Shown: positions 5,281 through 11,048 of the stretch, in pieces
Layout: each line of letters starts with the position of its first letter
Numbering within the stretch: position 1 is the first letter of the stretch
DNA from: Acidobacteriota bacterium
GTDB lineage: Bacteria > Acidobacteriota > Terriglobia > Terriglobales > Acidobacteriaceae
NCBI GenBank assembly: GCA_021780415.1
Contig: JAJXYW010000275.1
Coordinates: 1 to 11,593, forward strand
DNA length: 11,593 nucleotides
Direction of reading: 5' to 3'
Notes under the pieces: generated by a model
What the model was told of the DNA's origin: nothing
Database searches by the model: none
Seen by the model: only the letters and a program-made list of their open reading frames with translations
Position numbers and translations under genes: made by a program

Positions 5281-5346
5281 GCGGGTGGAGAGGCCCGCGC
5301 TTCGGGTCCGCGGCCCGGCAGGCTATGTGCCTGCCGGGTTTTTTTT
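5281..5346 (+). ncRNA. Predicted ~65-nt RNA or terminated leader
   Basis: From the predicted start near 5281 to the T-tract at 5346 there is room for only about 65 nt. The DNA has an 11-bp inverted repeat at 5275-5285/5294-5304, whose transcribed part could fold as GCGGG/CCCGC. An alternative pairing of 5295-5299 with 5309-5313 competes with it, and a further CGGG/CCCG pairing would invade the terminator stem. It could be an independent small RNA, a primer or copy-control RNA, or an attenuator leader for the structural genes. The RNA itself is inferred. Confidence 0.5.
5314..5346 (+). terminator. Rho-independent terminator
   Basis: A perfect 10-bp GC stem (5314-5323 with 5329-5338), a 5-nt loop, then eight Ts (5339-5346). 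It lies only 32 bases before the next ATG, so any readthrough into the virion genes would have to pass it. Confidence 0.93.
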
Positions 5347-5377
5347 CGCGCTCCCAAACATTTTGGAGGCAGCAGTT

Positions 5378-5827
5378 ATGCAGCTCACCAGTTACGCATT
5401 GCAGAAGATCGCCACAGAGCTGATCGCAGCGTCCGCGATCTTCGACCCGACGAAGGTGTTCCTCGGCGTCGCGACGGCCATCGTCCCAAGCGGGATTAAC
5501 ACCGCGATTTCCGCCATCACTCCCGCACCGGGGAGTTTGGCACCGCTCCAGGAGATCACGAACTGGGGCACGCCCTACCTCGCCAAGAACAACCTCGAAG
5601 TGGTGGACAGCGGCATCCACACCTTCTCCCCGACCACGCCGACCGACGCGGCCACGATCGTGGGCTGGTACATCATGGACGCGGCGAGTGCAGGGAATCT
5701 GATCGGGTTCGGGTTCCTGACTGTTCCGGTGACGCTGGCCGGCCCCCAAAATCAACTCTCCATCGTGCTGCGAATAAGCGTGGATCCCAGCGGCACCTGG
5801 GACGTGTCGATGGATTGGGACGATTAG
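5378..5827 (+). CDS. Small beta-rich virion-like protein (paralogue 1 of 3)
   Basis: This is a 149-aa protein. I took ATG 5378 because TTTTGGAGG lies about 10 nt upstream and the frame further up crosses the terminator. A short amphipathic N-terminal helix (Ala-Leu-Gln-Lys-Ile-Ala-Thr-Glu-Leu) is followed by Thr/Ser/Pro/Gly-rich beta-strand-like sequence. The C-terminal half has Gly-Trp-Tyr-Ile-Met-Asp...Gly-Asn-Leu-Ile-Gly-Phe, the same pattern (aromatic, x2, Asp, x3-5, Leu-x-Gly/Ala) as the proteins at 8227 and 8681. It is rich in Val/Ile/Pro/Thr, has no Cys, and ends acidic. I recognise no named family. A capsid-associated or receptor-binding protein is the best guess from composition and neighbours. 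Confidence 0.7.
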   Translation: MQLTSYALQKIATELIAASAIFDPTKVFLGVATAIVPSGINTAISAITPAPGSLAPLQEITNWGTPYLAKNNLEVVDSGIHTFSPTTPTDAATIVGWYIMDAASAGNLIGFGFLTVPVTLAGPQNQLSIVLRISVDPSGTWDVSMDWDD

Positions 5828-5876
5828 GGCGTTCCTGATAGTCCGAAAAAGGCGCAATTAGTAAAAAGGAGATAGC

Positions 5877-6800
5877 ATGATTTACAAGATCACTCACATG
5901 CTGAATCAGTCTGTCATGGGTGCCAGCGAAACCTGGTATACGCCCGATGCGTCCACGACAAGCGCTGTGGCGATGATTCAGACCTACCTAGCCGCACGCA
6001 TGGCGTTGCTGCCGCCGACTACCACGACAGTCGGAATTCGCCTCGCAACATACGGAGCAAAGCGCCAGAGTACCGTGTTGCTCCCACCGTATGACGTATT
6101 CCCTGGGACGAAGCAGTTCATTCAGATACCCACTGCTGGCACGTATCAGAATGAAACGAAGGGAGTTGGCAGCGATCAATTTCGTGCAGCATTGCAAAAC
6201 CGTGTGACCTATAACAATACTCGCACGGTGACTCGATACCTGGCCGGAATTCCCGATGGCATCGTGAACGTTGAGCCGGCGACCGTAAACTTCAAGAACA
6301 ATCCTCAGTGGAAGCAGGCTTTGGACCGCTTCTACGGTGTGATCGTCGGCTATGGACTTCAAATCCAGGCAAAGGCAATCACTGGAATCAATGCCCCGGC
6401 GACGGTAACGGGCGTGACCTCGCAGGCGGCGGCACCGTCCCTACTGGGGATAATCCTGCCCGCCGCAACGGCTCCGCCGTTCGTGCAGGGTTCGCAGGTG
6501 CAGCTCCAGCATTTCCGCCCGGCCAAATTCACCAGGACTCCCACTGTGAACGGGGGTTGGACCGTGGACTCGACGAACGCCACGCTCGTTCCCGGATCGC
6601 TGATCGTGTATCTGCGAAACAGCGGGACGATCGATCCGACGACGGTGCGGATCACGGCCCTCTCCACGATTCAGCTGCTCGCGTACCAATTGTACCCAGT
6701 GCAGGATATGACCTGGGTTCGCGTCGGCATCCATAAACGGGGCCGCCCTTCTATGGCGCCTCGTGGGCGCCGCTTGAGCCGTCCTACGCTGGATCCATAG
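5877..6800 (+). CDS. Major capsid protein candidate
   Basis: This is a 307-aa protein with a strong SD (AAAAAGGAGAT) seven bases before the ATG. Sequence is dominated by alternating hydrophobic/polar strands with Thr/Pro/Gly/Asn turns and no Cys, typical of a beta-sandwich virion protein. Residues about 50-110 (around Pro-Pro-Tyr-Asp-Val-Phe-Pro-Gly) and 200-290 look like two beta-rich halves. The C-terminus is a basic Lys-Arg-Gly-Arg-Pro...Pro-Arg-Gly-Arg-Arg tail, which could contact nucleic acid. Size, position at the head of the structural cluster and best SD there support a capsid role, but no hallmark motif is visible. Structure prediction for a single or double jelly roll would decide. 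Confidence 0.6.
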   Translation: MIYKITHMLNQSVMGASETWYTPDASTTSAVAMIQTYLAARMALLPPTTTTVGIRLATYGAKRQSTVLLPPYDVFPGTKQFIQIPTAGTYQNETKGVGSDQFRAALQNRVTYNNTRTVTRYLAGIPDGIVNVEPATVNFKNNPQWKQALDRFYGVIVGYGLQIQAKAITGINAPATVTGVTSQAAAPSLLGIILPAATAPPFVQGSQVQLQHFRPAKFTRTPTVNGGWTVDSTNATLVPGSLIVYLRNSGTIDPTTVRITALSTIQLLAYQLYPVQDMTWVRVGIHKRGRPSMAPRGRRLSRPTLDP

Positions 6801-6811
6801 ATCCCTGTGGG

Positions 6812-8212
6812 ATGGTGATGGACATTCTTCGAAGTCACCATCTCACATCGACTCAGATCCTTTCGGACACCACGACTCAGACGTGGGTACGCTGGTACCC
6901 GACCGCTCCCGGTGCGCGTGCGTTCCCCGGATGGCACGCATTCGGAGACCCGGTGTGGTGCTCCGATTTCCCCGTGCCGGAGTTCCTGGGGTGTTATCCG
7001 TCGCCGCTGATTTGGCGGGGGAAAAAATATCCCGCTCCTCCAGGCCAGCATTACCTGGGTGAGGCATCCTGGTTCGCGGACGGGATGCCCAGCTCGGCTC
7101 TGAGTGTCGAGCCGATCGCCGACGGCTGCCAGGGCCTCGTGCTGTCGGCTCAGGGAGGCACGCTTGTGGGCGGCACGGCCTGGGCGGTGTCGCCGACTCC
7201 GAGTCCGGAAGCTGCGATGGGGACTGTGACCTCGACGCCGATGCAGCTTCCGCAGTATCAGTATGTGTCGGTGCAGCACAATTCCACGCCGTCGAGTCAA
7301 CAGTCGATCTCAGGATACCAGCCCTCATCGGTGTGCATGTGTAGTGGACCGTCCACGGAGCTTATATATATGATTACGTCGTGTATAAAATATAATAGTC
7401 AGGCTGGAGTATTAAATGATCTCGCGTTGCCGGCCACGCAAACGCCAATCACTAAATATGATATAATAGCTCCTGGAGGCGGGACTATAATAACTGGAAT
7501 CGTTCCGCAAGTGCTGAAATATGGTCCGCAGATCATAACAATTTTCAATGCGGGTGCGGCAGCGATCACCGTGCAGGGAAGCGATCCACGCTCTCAGCTC
7601 GCCAATCAAATATCCCTCCCGCCCACATACAGCACGGCGGTGGTTTTGCAGCCGAACGACTCGATCACCATTTTCTATAATCCCTGCAATGCCCAGCCAC
7701 AATGGATCACTCAGGCATGTACTGTGGACATCGACAACACGCTGGCTCAAATCCTGGCGTATGTCGAAGCCAATTACACGCCGTCGCTCACGGTGACGCA
7801 GTCCGTGCTGGCTCAGGCGACGTACACACTCACCACGTCGTATGCGAACGTGCCTGTGAGCGTAAATCTCGTACCTGGTGTGTACCTAATTTTCGGAGAA
7901 TGGGGAGTGTCGTTCCAACAGGGAGTGAACCAGGGACAGATTGGAGCGTGGGGACAGATTTACGATCAGGGGTCCGGCCTGGCCGTTCCGAATTCTCAGA
8001 CGCCGATATTCACTGAGTCGGCACAGAAAGGCCAATCGGGATTCACGAACGCCGCCGTGTCGGTGGCGAAGTATACAGTCGTCACGAATCCGACGACGCT
8101 TTACCTTCAGGCGTATTACACGGCGAGCGATCCCGACGCCGTCGTTCAGGTGCTCGGTGATGCGTCGTCGCAGGTGTCGGCGACCCGTTTAGTCGCAGTG
8201 AAAGTGGGATAG
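6812..8212 (+). CDS. Fibre/spike-like virion protein
   Basis: This is a 466-aa protein starting 11 nt after the previous stop. ATG 6812 or 6818 are both possible, and the SD is weak (GTGGGAT). The N-terminal ~110 residues are Trp/Pro/Phe-rich with scattered Cys. A Ser/Thr/Gln/Pro-rich linker follows. Residues about 185-300 resemble the Gly-Gly-Thr-Ile-Ile-Thr-Gly...Ile-Phe-Asn-Ala-Gly...Gln-Trp-Ile pattern seen in fibre/adhesin domains. The last ~130 residues (Gly-Val-Tyr-Leu-Ile-Phe-Gly-Glu-Trp) look like a compact, TNF/C1q-like beta domain suited to trimers. Bases 7361-7500 are markedly AT-rich with ATA codons, unlike both flanks, so this middle part may be newly acquired. Likely role: host attachment (inference). 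Confidence 0.65.
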   Translation: MVMDILRSHHLTSTQILSDTTTQTWVRWYPTAPGARAFPGWHAFGDPVWCSDFPVPEFLGCYPSPLIWRGKKYPAPPGQHYLGEASWFADGMPSSALSVEPIADGCQGLVLSAQGGTLVGGTAWAVSPTPSPEAAMGTVTSTPMQLPQYQYVSVQHNSTPSSQQSISGYQPSSVCMCSGPSTELIYMITSCIKYNSQAGVLNDLALPATQTPITKYDIIAPGGGTIITGIVPQVLKYGPQIITIFNAGAAAITVQGSDPRSQLANQISLPPTYSTAVVLQPNDSITIFYNPCNAQPQWITQACTVDIDNTLAQILAYVEANYTPSLTVTQSVLAQATYTLTTSYANVPVSVNLVPGVYLIFGEWGVSFQQGVNQGQIGAWGQIYDQGSGLAVPNSQTPIFTESAQKGQSGFTNAAVSVAKYTVVTNPTTLYLQAYYTASDPDAVVQVLGDASSQVSATRLVAVKVG

Positions 8213-8226
8213 GGGGAATTGCCACG

Positions 8227-8655
8227 ATGGATGTATTAAATAACTCAGCGATCGATCTCCTTGCGAGATTCGTCACTGGCCTCACGTCCACGCCGCCGAC
8301 GCTGGAGCTGCACCTGTTCGTGGCTCCGTGGAACATGACCCCCGACACGGTGGCGGCGAACCTGGTAGAGTGTTCCGCTCCGGGGTACGCGGCCATTCCG
8401 CTCACGCCGGCGAACTGGGTGGGATCGACGGTTAACGGGGTTGCCACGTACACCTATCCCGTCGTCCCGATAACGTTCACGGGTCCGGGTTCACCGGCGC
8501 AGACCGTGTACGGTCACTGGATCGGGGATTCCGCGACGGGCAACGTGCTGTGGGGGCTGACGTGGTTGTCTCCCTATGCGATTCCCGCGAGCGGCTCAAC
8601 GATTTACCTCGCTCCGACGTGGGCGAACCAGTCGTGTCCGCCGCCGTGCTGTTGA
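8227..8655 (+). CDS. Small virion-like protein (paralogue 2 of 3)
   Basis: This is a 142-aa protein with ATG 15 nt after the preceding stop and AGGGGGA upstream. Its first half has His-Leu-Phe-Val...Thr...Leu-Val-Glu...Pro-Gly-Tyr, which lines up with His-Leu-Phe-Thr...Leu-Val-Glu...Pro-Ala-Tyr in the next protein. The second half has Val-Tyr-Gly-His-Trp-Ile-Gly-Asp-Ser...Val-Leu-Trp-Gly. It ends in a Cys-rich Ser-Cys-Pro-Pro-Pro-Cys-Cys, which its relatives lack and which could crosslink subunits. No named family is recognised. A minor virion or fibre-associated protein is likely from context. Confidence 0.7.
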   Translation: MDVLNNSAIDLLARFVTGLTSTPPTLELHLFVAPWNMTPDTVAANLVECSAPGYAAIPLTPANWVGSTVNGVATYTYPVVPITFTGPGSPAQTVYGHWIGDSATGNVLWGLTWLSPYAIPASGSTIYLAPTWANQSCPPPCC

Positions 8656-8680
8656 TGCGATTCTCGGAGGAGGAGTCTCT

Positions 8681-9088
8681 GTGATAGTCATTCCCGACGC
8701 CGCCGCCATCGCTCTCGTTGCCGACCTGTTGGACGATGTGACCACGGTTTTTCACCTGTTCACGAATGCCGTCACACTCACGCAGGCCACGACGCTGGCC
8801 AATCTGGTGGAGGCGAACTGGCCGGCGTACAAACCGGCGACGGTGACGACGTGGGCACCGGCTCTCACGGTGAGCGGACGCGCGGTGGCACAGGCGGACC
8901 CGACCGTGTGGGTCCGGGGCGTCGGTGGTTCGGCCCAACTGGTGTACGGGTACTACGTCACGGACACGACGGGTGGACCACTCCTCTGGGCGGAGCTTCG
9001 CCCCCAGGGGCCGATCACGATGCAATCGCCCACGGATCAGGTTTTATTACTGCCACAGCTGACGCTGCGGGCAGACAGTGTGGTTTAG
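8681..9088 (+). CDS. Small virion-like protein (paralogue 3 of 3)
   Basis: This 135-aa protein has a GTG start chosen because GGAGGAGGAG lies about 6 nt upstream. The ATG at 8576 would overlap the previous gene by 80 nt with no SD. A hydrophobic N-terminal helix region is followed by His-Leu-Phe-Thr-Asn-Ala and Leu-Val-Glu-Ala-Asn-Trp-Pro-Ala-Tyr. Then comes Val-Tyr-Gly-Tyr-Tyr-Val-Thr-Asp-Thr...Leu-Leu-Trp-Ala-Glu and a final Pro-x-x-Met...Leu-Leu-Leu-Pro strand. The match to the protein at 8227 covers nearly its full length. I know this Gly-Tyr-Tyr-Val-Thr-Asp/Leu-Trp-Ala-Glu signature only from uncharacterised phage or bacterial proteins. A structural role is inferred. Confidence 0.7.
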   Translation: MIVIPDAAAIALVADLLDDVTTVFHLFTNAVTLTQATTLANLVEANWPAYKPATVTTWAPALTVSGRAVAQADPTVWVRGVGGSAQLVYGYYVTDTTGGPLLWAELRPQGPITMQSPTDQVLLLPQLTLRADSVV

Positions 9089-9089
9089 T

Positions 9090-9119
9090 CCGTGCTGTTT
9101 CCGCGTGGGAGCAGCACGG
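9090..9119. repeat. 8-bp hairpin between the virion genes and the glycosyltransferase
   Basis: CCGTGCTG (9090-9097) pairs with CAGCACGG (9112-9119) around a 14-nt centre. It sits in the 48-base gap just before the AAAGGAGG of the next gene. There is no T-tract, so it is not a classical terminator. It may modulate the step to the accessory genes. Confidence 0.5.
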
Positions 9120-9136
9120 CATAAAGGAGGTGGAGA

Positions 9137-10357
9137 TTGAGCGGCGAACGAGCGAATCCGTGCCGGGCCGGACAGGGCGGCGTGCCCTGCGGGCGAGTGG
9201 TGCATGGCAGTGTGTACGACGTGACGCAGTGCCTCGCGTGCTGGCGTCAGGCGCACAAGATTCAGGATCTGAACATGGGCAGCGAACAACTGCGGACCCG
9301 GCGTCCTCCGCGCGTGGACATTCCATGCAGGTTCCTCGGCGGCGAGAGTACGCGGGCAGCGCCCCAGTCGGGCCGCGGTCATCCGGGGCCGCGGAGGTTT
9401 CGTAAGTGCGAGCTGTTCGGGTTGTGTACCACCACGGAGGAGGCCGACGGCTATCCGTGCTGCCTGACTTGTGACGAGCGAAAGCCGAATTCCTTCTCGT
9501 TGGTCGCTCCGCTCGGAACGCGCGGAAGGCCTGGACAGTGGCAGGGTCGGCTCCCGCAACGTCCCTGGTCGTATCGAGTGTCCGCGTGCATCCCGCACCT
9601 GGAGACGCTGGATCAGCTCCGCCTCGTGATCGAGCTGCTCCGCTGGCAGACGGTGACGCCGTACATCATCGTCGTGGACACAGGGTCATCGCCGGCGACG
9701 TGCGAGAAGCTGGAGGACATGAGGTGCGAGGATCTTGAAGTCCACTATGTCCGCTCGAACGGGTATTTCCATCCGAGCGAGCCGGTGGCGGTCGCACTCG
9801 ATCTGGCCCACGCGGCGTGCCACACCGAGTATCTGTACCACACCCACTCCGACTGTTTCGTCCGCCGCCGCGACTGGCTGGAGTGGCTGCTGGCTCGATG
9901 TTCCGGAGATTGTCCGGTCGTGGGTTACGAGATGTCGGAGCGATCCGGCACAGACCGATGGCGTGGCACACCCTCGCACACATCCACCATGCTGCACATG
10001 CCCACGATGCGGCGGATTGGGATGAGCTGGTCAATGCAGCGGTGGTACGAGGCCGAGGGCGTGCCGCCTGCCACCGTGTCCGCGTGGCCGGACACCGAGG
10101 CGGGCCTGCGACTGTCGCTTGACCAGGCGGGGATAACGCCGCTTCTCATCGACGATGCGTTATGCCCTGGAGCCGCGCACGAGCGGAACTATACCCGCGA
10201 CGTGGACGCAAACCTCGATCATGTCCGGTCGTATCCATCCAGAACCGTTTATAACGGATTCGCGGGAAACGACGCGAAACGGTGGATGGCCGACGCGATG
10301 CGTGCGGCGGCGGAGAGAGTGTCGCTGTGGCGGCTCATGGCTGAGGCCGAGTCCTAG
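9137..10357 (+). CDS. GT-A-like glycosyltransferase with N-terminal Cys-rich modules
   Basis: This 406-aa protein starts at TTG with AAAGGAGG six bases upstream. Residues 9-35 hold four Cys (9, 18, 32, 35) in a zinc-ribbon-like layout. Residues 64-112 hold a second set (Cys64, 91, 97, 108/109, 112). From about 147 a family-2-like GT-A domain begins: Val-Ser-Ala-Cys-Ile-Pro, then Leu-Leu-Arg-Trp-Gln-Thr and Ile-Ile-Val-Val-Asp-Thr-Gly-Ser-Ser (177-185). His-Thr-His-Ser-Asp-Cys (235-240) sits where the metal-binding DxD is expected. A Trp-Pro-Asp-Thr-Glu (near 317) could be the later acidic motif. The second Cys module resembles one I recall from planctomycete proteins. It probably glycosylates a virion or host-surface component, or alters the receptor. 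The donor sugar is unknown. Confidence 0.75.
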   Translation: MSGERANPCRAGQGGVPCGRVVHGSVYDVTQCLACWRQAHKIQDLNMGSEQLRTRRPPRVDIPCRFLGGESTRAAPQSGRGHPGPRRFRKCELFGLCTTTEEADGYPCCLTCDERKPNSFSLVAPLGTRGRPGQWQGRLPQRPWSYRVSACIPHLETLDQLRLVIELLRWQTVTPYIIVVDTGSSPATCEKLEDMRCEDLEVHYVRSNGYFHPSEPVAVALDLAHAACHTEYLYHTHSDCFVRRRDWLEWLLARCSGDCPVVGYEMSERSGTDRWRGTPSHTSTMLHMPTMRRIGMSWSMQRWYEAEGVPPATVSAWPDTEAGLRLSLDQAGITPLLIDDALCPGAAHERNYTRDVDANLDHVRSYPSRTVYNGFAGNDAKRWMADAMRAAAERVSLWRLMAEAES

Positions 10358-10572
10358 GCCGTTTCACGGACGGTCGGTGTGGATTTTTCCCGTTAGTGAC
10401 GCCAACTAACGATGCGAGTGCGAGCAGCTCGGCTCGCACATGGTTCGGACCACGTCGTCGGCCTCCGAGCCGGTCGAAGCGGCGAGTGCGGGGAAAACGG
10501 CGATCGCCTTTTCGCGGAGAAAGTCTTCGCCGGCGAACGCTGTGGGCGAGTGTTTATTGGAGGTGCTTAACG
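10358..10572. other. 215-base gap with two tandem hairpins, no convincing gene
   Basis: Two inverted repeats lie in tandem: 7 bp (10391-10397 with 10405-10411) and 8 bp (10418-10425 with 10432-10439), with loops of 7 and 6 nt and only 6 bases between them. No T-tract follows. A 47-codon ORF from ATG 10440 to TGA 10583 has plausible composition but no SD and overlaps the next gene. I see no clear promoter. An origin, a regulatory RNA structure or a processing site are possible. Confidence 0.55.
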
Positions 10573-10773
10573 ATGATGATTGAGACTGTGAGTCTCCCCT
10601 CGATCCCCCAGCCGTTGCGGTGGGAGGGCCGAGTCCAGGTTCAGCTCCCCGACCCCATCGTTCAGTTGGCTGCCGACATCCACGCCGACCGGCAGGTGAT
10701 TTTCGTTGCCGTCGTGTGCTTTGCGGCGGTGCTAGCATTCGGGCTCCTGTTCCGAGGGAGGCCCAGGCTATGA
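10573..10773 (+). CDS. Small membrane protein with C-terminal span
   Basis: This is a 66-aa protein with GGAGGTG about 7 nt before a doubled ATG (10573 and 10576). The first ~40 residues are polar/Pro-containing (Ser-Leu-Pro-Ser-Ile-Pro-Gln-Pro). One span follows (Val-Ile-Phe-Val-Ala-Val-Val-Cys-Phe-Ala-Ala-Val-Leu) and then a basic Arg-Gly-Arg-Pro-Arg tail, so the N-terminus is probably outside the cytoplasm. Its stop overlaps the next ATG (ATGA). No family is recognised. Together with the next gene it forms a pair of tiny membrane proteins ahead of the peptidase, which suits a virion-membrane or lysis function by context only. Confidence 0.62.
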   Translation: MMIETVSLPSIPQPLRWEGRVQVQLPDPIVQLAADIHADRQVIFVAVVCFAAVLAFGLLFRGRPRL

Positions 10774-10949
10774 GTGCTGAGCGATTGATGGCCGTAATCC
10801 TGAGCGTGCTGCTCGCGGCGTGGCTGATGGTGACACTGCGGTATCACCCCGTCGTCGTCCAGCCCGTGCCGGCACAGCCCGCCCCGTCGCCGGCGAGACC
10901 ATCTCCCGACAGGCCCAAAAGTCCGAGTCCACGTCCGCCGCACCCGTGA
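10770..10949 (+). CDS. Small N-anchored, proline-rich membrane protein
   Basis: This 59-aa protein has an ATG that overlaps the previous stop, with GAGGGAGG about 10 nt upstream. Residues 6-22 form one span (Met-Ala-Val-Ile-Leu-Ser-Val-Leu-Leu-Ala-Ala-Trp-Leu). The rest is a Pro/Ala/Ser-rich extended arm, like a periplasmic linker. It ends at a TGA followed by C, and the same frame then stays open without interruption into the cysteine peptidase. It may be a separate spanin-like protein, or the anchor of a readthrough fusion with the peptidase. No Cys lipobox is present, so a lipoprotein is not supported. Confidence 0.6.
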   Translation: MSAERLMAVILSVLLAAWLMVTLRYHPVVVQPVPAQPAPSPARPSPDRPKSPSPRPPHP

Positions 10950-11048
10950 CCGACGTGCGGAAAAGAGCTCTCAGTTGAGAGCCCACGAGAGTCCGACCGC
11001 AAACCAGCGAGGGGCGGACTGGTCTCGCCGGACGGAAAGGCGACGAGC

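Noticed and set aside
7391..7467. TATAAT strings at 7391 and 7462 as internal promoters
   Set aside because: No -35-like hexamer lies at 16-18 bp, and they occur within an AT-rich coding island where such strings are expected.
10440..10583. 47-codon ORF before the membrane gene at 10573
   Set aside because: Composition is plausible, but there is no SD, it overlaps the next start, and its 5' end abuts a hairpin. Mentioned only within the gap entry.
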